Shown piece by piece: positions 18,349 to 26,555 of a stretch of DNA of 64,000 nt. Below the pieces are notes generated by a model. It was not told where the DNA came from. It made no database searches and saw only the letters and a list, made by a program, of their open reading frames with translations. The DNA lies in NCBI RefSeq assembly GCF_900142075.1, contig NZ_FQZO01000005.1:186001-250000 (forward strand), given 5' to 3'. This DNA is from Clostridium amylolyticum (GTDB taxonomy: Bacteria; Bacillota; Clostridia; Clostridiales; Clostridiaceae). Each line of letters opens with the position of its first letter. Position 1 is the first letter of the stretch. The position numbers and the translations under genes were made by a program.

Positions 18349-18359
18349 TAATTTTCTCC

Positions 18360-20471
18360 CTAATATTTAATTTCCATAAGCCCATGTAATGCTCTAGTAC
18401 ACATAATGTATTTAATAAAATCATTGGTTTTAATATCTTCATTGTCAAGTATAATTACACCATCAAATTCTAATCCTTTAGCGAAATAAGATGGTAGCAT
18501 AACTATACCACCATTATAAAGCATATCCTCTGATTTTAATGTGGCAACATAACTCTTAGATTTTATTGTGGACTCAACTTCATTTAATTCTTCCATGGTT
18601 TTAGTTATAATAGCTATATTTTCTAGTCCTTGTTCTTTGAAATTATTCAATTGCTGTGCTACTATATTTCCTAAGTCTAAAATATTATTTACAATTATGC
18701 TTTCTACTTTAGCACCACTTCTAACCATAGGGACTATTTTATCTTCTTTAAGGTATTTATTGGCATGCTCCATAATCTCATAAGTGGATCTATAGCTCTT
18801 ATTTAAGTTAAAATTCATAACTTTAAGGTCTGGGAACAAGCTTTCCACATCTAACATTGCAGGTCTATCTTGTGTTTTGGTTAATCTTTGATTAGCATCT
18901 CCAACAATAGTTAATGAAACAGCTCCAGTTATTTCTTTTATTACTTTAAATTGTAACTTGCTGAAATCTTGAGCTTCATCTATTACCACATGTTTAATAC
19001 TATCCTTATTCTTTATTCCTGTTAATTTTAACATTAAATATAGAATTGGTGCTAAATCATCTATAGTAAGAGGTTTATGCTGATTAAACTCATTGTATAT
19101 ATCTTCTATACTCTGTGGGGTTATCCATTTATTTATGATATCCCTTTGATTCATAACCTCTCTTATTATTTCTCTTATTCTCATTTTTCTTTTAAACTCA
19201 ATATTATTTTCTTGCTGTTTTAACTCATCAGGTGAAAGGCTTTCTCTATAGGCTTTTATTTCAGCCTTAAGTTTCCTTACCTCTTCATCTCTTCTATCTT
19301 TGAGTTTAGAGACTAATATTCTCTTTACTTTTTCATTTCTCCTAAAAAGAGGCATATGAGCGTAATGTTTGTTGAATAGTTCATCTATTTCTTCTAGATC
19401 TACCACTATATTTCCTTCAAAGTGCACTGGTCTATATTTAAAGTAGCTATCATCCATTTCCTTAAGCATTTCATCTAAGCGCTGTACATATTCATCACTA
19501 TTTTTGTACTCCGCTTCTTTAATAAAAGCTTTATCATCACTTAGTATCTTTTCTGAGTATTCTTTAAAGGTCATAACTTCTTCTATATCTAATATATCTA
19601 AAGCAAAATTAGTAAAAGTGCTTTGTTTTACACCTGATTCTCCAAGGCTTGGAAGTACTGAAGAAATATACTCCATAAATATATTATTAGGCCCTATTAT
19701 CAAAACCTTATCCTTTAGTATATCTCTATAATTATAAAGAAGATAAGCTACCCTATGAAGTGCAATAGTGGTTTTGCCACTGCCAGCTACCCCATTAACC
19801 ACTAGAGTATTTTCCCTAGGCTGCCTTATTATATCATCTTGCTCTTTTTGCAGAGTCATTATTATATCTTTAAGCTTTTCGTCAGAATTTGCACTTAAAA
19901 CTAGCTGCAGTATTTCGTCCTTTACATCAATTTCAGAGTCAAACATTCCTTTAAGCTTTGCTTTCTTAATGATATATTGTCTTCTACCAGTGATATCTAC
20001 ATCTACATTTCCTTGAGGGGAGACGTAGGAAGCTTTCCCTAAAGTACCTTTATAAAAAAGTGATGCTACAGGTGCTCTCCAGTCTACTACTGTAGGTTCA
20101 TAGCTGCCTTCTGGAGTAACTCCAAATCTGCCTATATATAGCTTTTCTTCATCTTCATACTCTTTATCAATAAACTCCACCCGTCCAAAATACGGTGATT
20201 CTTGTAAAACAGTAAGTTCTTTAAGGCGCCTATCAATATTTTTAAATGCTTCTTCCTTAACAAATCTCTCATGATCAAAATACTCAGCAATTTTATCTTC
20301 ATCGTCTTTAAATTCTTCTATGACTTTTTTTCTGTAATCTATAATATATTGGCTGATATTTTGTCTTTTAGATATATAATTCACTATTTCTTCTCTTATT
20401 ATCTTTACGGTTTCTTCAAGCTTTAAATTTTCTATATTTAAATCCAAACTTTTTTCCCCTTTTAAATCCAA
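18360..20471 (-). CDS. helD: HelD-type UvrD/Rep-family helicase-like ATPase
   Basis: An ATPase related to UvrD that, in Bacillus, binds RNA polymerase and recycles stalled complexes. The N-terminal arm is coiled-coil-like (residues 1-90). Walker A GVAGSGKTT lies near residue 228 and Walker B VIDEAQDFS near residue 490. A charged helical insertion sits between the two. The 703-aa length is slightly shorter than B. subtilis HelD (774). The start is a TTG seven bases after AAAGGAGG; an upstream in-frame ATG would translate through a hairpin and has no ribosome site. It is downstream of ftsH and upstream of the LTA-synthase-like gene. Confidence 0.85.
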   Translation of the reverse strand: MDLKGEKSLDLNIENLKLEETVKIIREEIVNYISKRQNISQYIIDYRKKVIEEFKDDEDKIAEYFDHERFVKEEAFKNIDRRLKELTVLQESPYFGRVEFIDKEYEDEEKLYIGRFGVTPEGSYEPTVVDWRAPVASLFYKGTLGKASYVSPQGNVDVDITGRRQYIIKKAKLKGMFDSEIDVKDEILQLVLSANSDEKLKDIIMTLQKEQDDIIRQPRENTLVVNGVAGSGKTTIALHRVAYLLYNYRDILKDKVLIIGPNNIFMEYISSVLPSLGESGVKQSTFTNFALDILDIEEVMTFKEYSEKILSDDKAFIKEAEYKNSDEYVQRLDEMLKEMDDSYFKYRPVHFEGNIVVDLEEIDELFNKHYAHMPLFRRNEKVKRILVSKLKDRRDEEVRKLKAEIKAYRESLSPDELKQQENNIEFKRKMRIREIIREVMNQRDIINKWITPQSIEDIYNEFNQHKPLTIDDLAPILYLMLKLTGIKNKDSIKHVVIDEAQDFSKLQFKVIKEITGAVSLTIVGDANQRLTKTQDRPAMLDVESLFPDLKVMNFNLNKSYRSTYEIMEHANKYLKEDKIVPMVRSGAKVESIIVNNILDLGNIVAQQLNNFKEQGLENIAIITKTMEELNEVESTIKSKSYVATLKSEDMLYNGGIVMLPSYFAKGLEFDGVIILDNEDIKTNDFIKYIMCTRALHGLMEIKY

Positions 20472-20495
20472 TGCATATCCTCCTTTAAGCACATA

Positions 20496-20520
20496 AAATT
20501 CCCGGTAACACCGGGAATTT
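20496..20520. terminator. Hairpin between ftsH and helD
   Basis: An 11-bp perfect stem AAATTCCCGGT/ACCGGGAATTT with a 3-nt loop. It begins 20 nt after the ftsH stop and lies just before the helD ribosome site. Only a short U-tract (TTTTAT) follows on the minus strand, so it is a weak terminator or an mRNA processing/attenuation element in an ftsH-helD operon. Confidence 0.55.
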
Positions 20521-20539
20521 ATGTATATATTATTCATAA

Positions 20540-22411
20540 CTATTGTAAAACTGTATTAGTATTCTCTTCTAATGCGTCTTTGTCTTCTCTTACTATACTC
20601 ATAAATTCTTCCCCAAGTAAGGTTTCTTTTTCCAAGAGTCTTTCTGATATCTTTGTTAATAATGCCCTATTGTCATTAAGTATGTTTATAGCTCTTTTAT
20701 GACATTCTTTTATTATCTCCAAAGTCACTTCATCTATTCTTGCGGCGGTTTTAGCACTACAGTTTTGAACTGGTCTTCCATCTAAATATCTGCTGCTCAT
20801 AGACTCTAAGGCCATCATATCAAACTCCTCAGTCATACCATACATGGTAACCATATTTCTTGCAGTTTGAGTTGCCCTTTCTATATCGTTAGAAGCACCT
20901 GTAGAAATACTTTTAAATTCTACTTCTTCTGCTGCTCTTCCACCTAACATAACTGTTATTTGATCCATCATTTCTTCCTTAGATACCAAATACTTTTCTT
21001 CATCTGGAAGCTGAAGTGTATATCCTAAAGAACCCATGGTTCTTGGAACTATGGTAATCTTATGCACAGGGTCTGTGTTTTTTAACAGTGCTGCCACTAA
21101 GGCATGCCCTACTTCATGGAAAGAAACAATTCTCTTTTCTTTATCTGACATTATTCTGTCACGTTTTTCCTTACCTGCTATTATGACCTCTACGGCTTCT
21201 TCTAAGTCTTCTTGTATAACTTCATTTCTTCCTTGCTTTACAGCCCTTAAAGCAGCTTCATTAACCATATTTGCAAGGTCAGCTCCCACTGCACCTGGAG
21301 TTGCCTTTGCAATAGAAGTAAGATCTACTTCTCCGCCCATCTTAACATCTCTTGAATGTACTTTTAGAATGTCTTCTCTTCCTTTAAGGTCAGGTCTATC
21401 CACTATTACTCTTCTATCAAACCTGCCTGGTCTTAAAAGCGCTTTATCTAATATCTCAGGTCTATTAGTTGCTCCAAGTATTACCACACCTTTAGTAGCG
21501 TCAAAACCATCCATTTCTGAAAGTAATTGATTTAGAGTTTGTTCTCTTTCATCATTACTACTCATAGTATTATCTCTACTTTTTCCTATAGCATCAATTT
21601 CATCGATAAAGATAATGCATGGTGCTTTTTCTTCAGCTTGCTTAAATAAGTCTCTTACTCTTGCTGCTCCCATTCCCACAAACATTTCCACAAAATCTGA
21701 ACCTGATAATGAGAAAAATGGAACGTGAGCTTCCCCTGCTACAGCTTTAGCTAGAAGGGTTTTACCTGTTCCAGGAGGCCCTACCAATAGTGCTCCCTTA
21801 GGTAACTTAGCTCCAATTTGTGTATATTTTTGAGGCTGATGAAGAAAATCAACTATTTCCTTTAAGGATTCCTTAGCCTCTTCCTGACCTGCTACATCTT
21901 TAAAAGTTAATCCTGTTTGATCCTCAGCATAAAGCTTTGCTGTGTTCTTTCCAAAGGACATTACTCCTCCGCCCATTTTTTTATCTATTTTTCCAAACAT
22001 CAATCTACCTATTAGCAGTAAAAATAATAATGGTCCTATCCAGGAAATTAAAATTTCAAGGAGTAGTGGGTTGGACGCAAGAGGACCTGAGAATTTCACC
22101 CCTGAAGCTTTCAAATTTTGCACAAGATCCTTATCCCCTATATTAGCAGTATAAAGAACCTTATTACCATAGGAAGTATCTTTTTTAGGTTCTATACTTA
22201 TCTTGTCCCTTGTAATACTAACCTCTTGAATCTGCTTATTATCTAATAAGGTTATAAATTCATCATAAGTTATCTGTTTTGTATATAATGCTGATCTTCC
22301 ATAATTAAAAAGCATTATAAGCCCAAATACTGCTACTATATAAGCAACACCAAACTTCCATTTTTTGTTTTTATTGTTACTTTCATCGTTTTTGTTAGTT
22401 TTTTTATTCAT
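20540..22411 (-). CDS. ftsH: ATP-dependent zinc metalloprotease FtsH
   Basis: A membrane-bound AAA+ protease that degrades unassembled membrane proteins and regulatory proteins. Two transmembrane helices (about residues 22-42 and 108-130) bracket an extracytoplasmic loop. Walker A GPPGTGKT lies near residue 213, followed by Walker B IIFIDEIDA, the SRH region ending RPGRFDRR, and the zinc site HEVGH near residue 430. The 623-aa length is normal. No Shine-Dalgarno sits at the usual distance before the ATG; instead a 6-bp hairpin is there (see 22418-22432). It follows pepV by 47 nt. Confidence 0.96.
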   Translation of the reverse strand: MNKKTNKNDESNNKNKKWKFGVAYIVAVFGLIMLFNYGRSALYTKQITYDEFITLLDNKQIQEVSITRDKISIEPKKDTSYGNKVLYTANIGDKDLVQNLKASGVKFSGPLASNPLLLEILISWIGPLLFLLLIGRLMFGKIDKKMGGGVMSFGKNTAKLYAEDQTGLTFKDVAGQEEAKESLKEIVDFLHQPQKYTQIGAKLPKGALLVGPPGTGKTLLAKAVAGEAHVPFFSLSGSDFVEMFVGMGAARVRDLFKQAEEKAPCIIFIDEIDAIGKSRDNTMSSNDEREQTLNQLLSEMDGFDATKGVVILGATNRPEILDKALLRPGRFDRRVIVDRPDLKGREDILKVHSRDVKMGGEVDLTSIAKATPGAVGADLANMVNEAALRAVKQGRNEVIQEDLEEAVEVIIAGKEKRDRIMSDKEKRIVSFHEVGHALVAALLKNTDPVHKITIVPRTMGSLGYTLQLPDEEKYLVSKEEMMDQITVMLGGRAAEEVEFKSISTGASNDIERATQTARNMVTMYGMTEEFDMMALESMSSRYLDGRPVQNCSAKTAARIDEVTLEIIKECHKRAINILNDNRALLTKISERLLEKETLLGEEFMSIVREDKDALEENTNTVLQ

Positions 22412-22417
22412 AAGCTA

Positions 22418-22432
22418 CTGGTTATAAACCAG
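22418..22432 (-). promoter_or_regulatory. Small hairpin just upstream of the ftsH start
   Basis: CTGGTT-TAT-AACCAG (minus strand) folds into a 6-bp stem 6 nt before the ftsH ATG. The nearest GGAAG lies beyond it (about 22442-22446), so folding would shorten the distance between that site and the start codon from about 31 to about 16 nt. Confidence 0.4.
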
Positions 22433-22458
22433 AATTTTGTCACTTCCTTTCAACTATA

Positions 22459-23853
22459 TTACTTTGCAAGCTCATATATAGCTGCTCCGTATATCTTAGC
22501 ACATTTTATTATGTCATCTATTTCAATATATTCATTGGCTTGATGATCTAAATCTGGCTTTCCAGGGAATATTGGCCCGAAAGCTACTATATTTGCCATT
22601 TCCTTAGCATAAGTTCCTCCACCTATGGCCAAAAGTTCTGGTTCTAAACCGGTTTGCTCTTTATACACTTTCTGAAGAGTGGTAATAAGAGGATGATCTT
22701 TTGGGAAATACAGTGGTGATTGATGATCTAAATTTTTTATTTCTATATCTGTGTTTAACAGTTTTCTTTCCAACCTTGTAAGCATGTCTTCTAATTGGAA
22801 GGTTACAGGGTACCTTAAATTCAAACTCATAACTATACTATTGTCTTTTAGTTCTACTGTTCCCACATTAAATGAGAGCTTTCCTGAAGCTGCATCTTCT
22901 AAATCTACTCCAAAGGACTTACCATCGGTTTCCATTCCTATGTTTTCATTTACAAAGTGTATGAAGCTTCCTATATCAGTACCTTGTAATGGTAACTCTG
23001 CCAAAAAGGCAAACATCTGCATTATAGCATTTTTACCTAGCTCTGGAAGGCTTCCATGAGCTGAAACACCATAAGATTTTATAATAACTCCATCTTCTAC
23101 TCTTTCATATTGTATCTTATAAGGGTTGTCATATTTAAACTCACTTAATAATGATATTACATTAGCTGGGTCATCTGTAACCACATAAGCTTGACAGTAA
23201 TCAGGAACCATATTAGCTCTCTGACCTCCTGTTAGAGTCTTTATCTCAGTGTTTCCTTTTCCTCTAGTTTTAATAGGTTTAACAAAATCAAAAACTGTCA
23301 ATCCTTTTTCAGCATATATAATAGGAAATTCAGCATCTGGAGTGAAGCCTGCTACAGGAGCTTTTTCTCTCTCATTATAATAAGCTATCTCTCCTGAGCC
23401 GGTTTCTTCATTGGTTCCAAATATTATTCTTACCCTTTTTGACAAAGGGAGCTCAGCATCCATTACTGCCTTTAATCCATATAAAGCTGACATAATAGGG
23501 CCTTTATCATCCATAGCACCACGGGCATAAATTTTACCCTCATGAATCTCAGCGCCATAAGGAGGATAATTCCAACCATCCCCTTCAGGCACTACGTCTA
23601 AATGGCCTAATACAGCTACATACTCCTCCCCTTCACCATATTCAGCATATCCTACATAACCATCAAGATTCTTAGTTTTAAAACCTAGTCTTTCGGATAT
23701 GCTTAAAGCGGTTTCTAGAGCTTTAGAAACTCCTTCTCCAAAGGGTTTTCCAGGTAAAGCCGCTTCTTCGACACTTTTTATTCTTAATACTTCTTGAGTA
23801 TCCTTAATTAAACCATCTTTTAACTCGTCTATTTTTTTATTTATTATTTCCAT
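22459..23853 (-). CDS. pepV: Dipeptidase PepV (M20 family)
   Basis: A cytosolic dinuclear-zinc dipeptidase. Metal-site motifs are GHLDVVPEGDGW (His and Asp), DDKGP and NEETGSGE (general-base Glu), followed by a PepV-style lid domain. The 464-aa length matches PepV. The ATG has a GGAGG site. It is 13 nt after the signal peptidase gene and likely in one operon with it and DUF3006. Confidence 0.92.
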   Translation of the reverse strand: MEIINKKIDELKDGLIKDTQEVLRIKSVEEAALPGKPFGEGVSKALETALSISERLGFKTKNLDGYVGYAEYGEGEEYVAVLGHLDVVPEGDGWNYPPYGAEIHEGKIYARGAMDDKGPIMSALYGLKAVMDAELPLSKRVRIIFGTNEETGSGEIAYYNEREKAPVAGFTPDAEFPIIYAEKGLTVFDFVKPIKTRGKGNTEIKTLTGGQRANMVPDYCQAYVVTDDPANVISLLSEFKYDNPYKIQYERVEDGVIIKSYGVSAHGSLPELGKNAIMQMFAFLAELPLQGTDIGSFIHFVNENIGMETDGKSFGVDLEDAASGKLSFNVGTVELKDNSIVMSLNLRYPVTFQLEDMLTRLERKLLNTDIEIKNLDHQSPLYFPKDHPLITTLQKVYKEQTGLEPELLAIGGGTYAKEMANIVAFGPIFPGKPDLDHQANEYIEIDDIIKCAKIYGAAIYELAK

Positions 23854-23866
23854 GATACAAAACCTC

Positions 23867-24406
23867 CTATTTTATCCACCCCATCTTATTAAAAGGATAA
23901 ACTCTTACTTGTGCTTTTCCTCTTATATCCTTACCATCAATATAAGGATCCTTCCAAAACCTGCTATCATTGGAGTTTGCTCTATTATCTCCCATGAAGA
24001 GAAACTTTCCTTCTGGAACAACAAAACTGCCTGGCTTTTTACTAGGATGTTTAACATAGGTTTCATCTAATTTGTCACCATTTACATAAACATTTCCATC
24101 TTTAACCTCTACCTTATCACCAGGTAATCCTATTACTCTTTTTATAAGTAAATCTTGCAGCTCATGAGAATAAAACACAAGCACATCTCCATGTTTAATT
24201 TTATTTTTATCGTATACTTTAGTAACAAAAAGTTGATCGCCTTCATTTAATGTAGGTTTCATAGATTCTGAAGGAATATAAACCTTAAATAATAAAAATG
24301 TATTAATAAGATAGGCTATAACAATGGCAGCTAGTATGGGTAAAATCCAATCATATATGATGCTTTTAGTAAAGCTTTTATTATCACTCACTCTCTTCGC
24401 CCTCAT
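23867..24406 (-). CDS. lepB: Signal peptidase I
   Basis: Cleaves signal peptides of exported proteins at the membrane. It has one N-terminal transmembrane helix (about residues 20-42), the catalytic Ser in PSESMKPT (S48), the catalytic Lys in LIKRVIGLPGD (K89) and the MGDNRANSNDSR box. The 179-aa length is typical of Gram-positive SipS-type enzymes. The ATG given overlaps the upstream gene by 23 nt. A GTG five codons later (24391), preceded by GAGGG and overlapping the upstream stop, is an equally good start. Confidence 0.93.
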   Translation of the reverse strand: MRAKRVSDNKSFTKSIIYDWILPILAAIVIAYLINTFLLFKVYIPSESMKPTLNEGDQLFVTKVYDKNKIKHGDVLVFYSHELQDLLIKRVIGLPGDKVEVKDGNVYVNGDKLDETYVKHPSKKPGSFVVPEGKFLFMGDNRANSNDSRFWKDPYIDGKDIRGKAQVRVYPFNKMGWIK

Positions 24407-24635
24407 CTTCCACCCACATGCTTTTCACTAAATCCTCCATATCCTTTCTACGTTTAAAAGTGGCTTCTGCATGAATTTTATATTTACCATCTTTTATTAT
24501 AATTACGTCTCCTTCCTTTACTTTATCTTCTATCTGTCTTCTATCTATATTTACAATATTGCCTTGATAGTCTTCACATACCACAATAAAATTATCCTCT
24601 ATCCTGTCTACTATTAAAGGTACCTTATGTTGCAT
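24384..24635 (-). CDS. DUF3006 domain protein
   Basis: An 83-aa protein with a VDRIEDNFIVV start, the hallmark of DUF3006 small beta-barrel-like proteins of unknown function. The C-terminus is charged (about residues 55-83). The ATG follows AAAGGAG. It is the first gene of a probable three-gene unit (DUF3006, lepB, pepV) expressed from the promoter at 24659-24687; its 3' end overlaps lepB. Confidence 0.75.
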   Translation of the reverse strand: MQHKVPLIVDRIEDNFIVVCEDYQGNIVNIDRRQIEDKVKEGDVIIIKDGKYKIHAEATFKRRKDMEDLVKSMWVEDEGEESE

Positions 24636-24658
24636 TTTTTTACTCCTTTTTTGTTATA

Positions 24659-24687
24659 ATTATATAATTTAGTATACCATATTACAA
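24659..24687 (-). promoter_or_regulatory. Sigma-A promoter of the DUF3006-lepB-pepV unit
   Basis: On the minus strand TTGTAA (24682-24687) and TATAAT (24659-24664) are separated by 17 nt. The start would fall near 24652, only about 17 nt before the ATG at 24635. Confidence 0.6.
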
Positions 24688-24813
24688 TGGGTTTTAAATC
24701 ATACCTGTATAAGGTATTGTTAAATATATATAAATTTTTCACAAAGCATTATTCAATATTATTTTAAGTGGTATTGATTATTATATCACATCTTGTTTTT
24801 ATCATAAATAGTA

Positions 24814-24836
24814 AATGTCAGCACTAAGCTGACATT
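24814..24836 (-). terminator. Probable terminator after lysA
   Basis: A 9-bp perfect stem AATGTCAGC/GCTGACATT with a 5-nt loop, 28 nt after the lysA stop. It is followed on the minus strand by TTACTATTT, a broken U-tract. Confidence 0.6.
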
Positions 24837-24863
24837 CATCATTATTAATATATTATTAACAAA

Positions 24864-26159
24864 TCATCTTACTTCATTTTTTATTATATCTTCATAGCTT
24901 TCTCTTTTACATATCAATCGTTCGTGTCCATTCCATACCATTACTACTGCCGCCTTTGGAATCTTATTGTAGTTACTGCTCATAGAATATCCATAAGCAC
25001 CTGTGGATAAAATAGCTAACATGTCTCCACTGTATACTTTAGGCATGGCAACCCCCTTTAACAATATATCTCCAGACTCACAACATTTTCCTGATATAGT
25101 TACCCTTTCACTAATGTCCTGAATTACTCTATTGGCAACTACACACTCGTACTGAGCGCTATATAAAGCTGGTCTTATATTATCTGTCATTCCACCATCT
25201 ACTGATACATATTTATTTATTTCAGGTATTTCTTTAATAGAACCAACGGTATAAAGAGTTATACCAGAATTACCTACAATAGACCTTCCTGGCTCAATAG
25301 TTAAAATTGGCTCTGGAATATCTAAGTTTTTGCAAACCTCTTCCACTCTATTAATTATGGCTATACAATATTCTTCGGTAGTTTTAGGCTCATCACCATC
25401 TTTATAATATATACCAAAACCTCCTCCTAAATCTAATTCTCTCATAAGATACCCTGTTTCATCATAAATTCTTCTTATAAGAGCAAGCATAATATTGCAA
25501 GCTTCCTCATAAGGAGCTATTTCAAATATTTGTGATCCTATATGACAGTGTAATCCCACAAGTTCTATATTAGGAAGCTCAATTGCTTTTTTTACAGCTT
25601 CGATTATAGAATCTCCTAATGTAGAAAATCCAAATTTAGAATCTATATGACCAGTCTTAATATACTCATGAGTGTGTGCTTCTATACCAGGAGTTATTCT
25701 TAAAAGAACTTTTTGTACTCTTCCATAGGATTCTGCTATATTATTTAAATTATTTATTTCAAAGTCATTATCTATTACAAAACGCCCTACTCCTACCCTC
25801 ATACCTAACTCAATTTCATCTAATGTTTTATTATTTCCATGAAAATAAACCCTTTCCATAGGAAAATTTGATTTATATGCAGTATAAAGCTCTCCTCCTG
25901 AAACTACATCTAGCCAAAGTCCTTCTTCTTCAATGACTTTGCACATGGCTAAAGTTAAAAAAGCTTTTCCAGCATAAGCTACCCTATTATTCTTTGTTTC
26001 TACTTTAAAGCAGTTATTATAACTTCTACAAGTTTCTCTAATTAGTTGTTCATCCATAATATAAAGTGGTGTACCATATTTTTTTGCTAAATTTGTTACT
26101 TTTATTCCACCTACACATAAAACATTTTCCTTTAGGTTCATTGTTCCAAATAATCTCAT
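24864..26159 (-). CDS. lysA: Diaminopimelate decarboxylase
   Basis: A PLP enzyme that catalyses the last step of lysine synthesis, meso-diaminopimelate to L-lysine and CO2. The PLP lysine is K65 in VAYAGKAF. The phosphate-binding glycine loop GGGFGIYY, the EPGRSIVG motif and the active-site CESGDIL motif are all present. The 431-aa length is normal. The ATG has GGAGG at good spacing. Expression should be switched off by lysine through the riboswitch immediately upstream (26186-26485). dapF, one step earlier in the pathway, lies 2.7 kb away and is not in the same operon. Confidence 0.96.
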   Translation of the reverse strand: MRLFGTMNLKENVLCVGGIKVTNLAKKYGTPLYIMDEQLIRETCRSYNNCFKVETKNNRVAYAGKAFLTLAMCKVIEEEGLWLDVVSGGELYTAYKSNFPMERVYFHGNNKTLDEIELGMRVGVGRFVIDNDFEINNLNNIAESYGRVQKVLLRITPGIEAHTHEYIKTGHIDSKFGFSTLGDSIIEAVKKAIELPNIELVGLHCHIGSQIFEIAPYEEACNIMLALIRRIYDETGYLMRELDLGGGFGIYYKDGDEPKTTEEYCIAIINRVEEVCKNLDIPEPILTIEPGRSIVGNSGITLYTVGSIKEIPEINKYVSVDGGMTDNIRPALYSAQYECVVANRVIQDISERVTISGKCCESGDILLKGVAMPKVYSGDMLAILSTGAYGYSMSSNYNKIPKAAVVMVWNGHERLICKRESYEDIIKNEVR

Positions 26160-26185
26160 TTTGTACCTCCAATATTTTTTAATAT

Positions 26186-26485
26186 AAAAAATCCCGCTTA
26201 TATAAGCGGGTAGAGTATTGAGAATTCACGGTACACCATTAACTTTAAATAACTGCATATAAATAATAATGCAGCAAAGGAACACCTTTGCTGCAAAGTT
26301 AAATGCAAGCTTGTGTACCTTGTAGCTCTCCACATGAAAACTTATGTGACAATTGTATACATATTTTATACACAACCAGGAAGCTTTCTTGCCAGAAAAA
26401 CTCCTTCGGCCATCATTCCTTTTTCTATTTCTCACTGCCTGCCGGCTAAAAATAGATACTCTTAATGATAGCGCCTCTACCCAGG
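26186..26485 (-). promoter_or_regulatory. Lysine riboswitch (L box) with terminator, controlling lysA
   Basis: On the minus strand the aptamer runs from about 26485 to 26320. It contains the conserved blocks GGTAGAGGCGC-like (26471-26482), TTAAGAGTA, GGCCGAAGGAG, TTGTCAC and GGAGAGCTAC, in the order of the lysine class. A Rho-independent terminator follows: an 8-bp stem CCCGCTTA/TAAGCGGG (26193-26200 with 26203-26210) and a U-run. Just before it, ACTCTACCC (26208-26216) can pair 8 bp with the 5' P1 strand GGGTAGAG, giving a ready antiterminator that also takes the CCC of the terminator stem. An unusual long arm (26230-26319) lies between aptamer and terminator. High lysine should favour termination. 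Confidence 0.9.
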
Positions 26486-26555
26486 TTTGATTTTTTACTA
26501 ATTTTCTTTACATTCTATCATATGAAAAATAAAAAAGAAAGATATATTTTTAAAT

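Noticed and set aside
20472..20537. Upstream extension of helD to an ATG at 20537
   Set aside because: It would read through the AAATTCCCGGT hairpin with no ribosome site, whereas a TTG has AAAGGAGG at seven bases.
26226..26435. 69-codon reading frame on the minus strand
   Set aside because: It lies wholly inside the lysine riboswitch and its arm, has no ribosome site, and its codons follow conserved RNA blocks.
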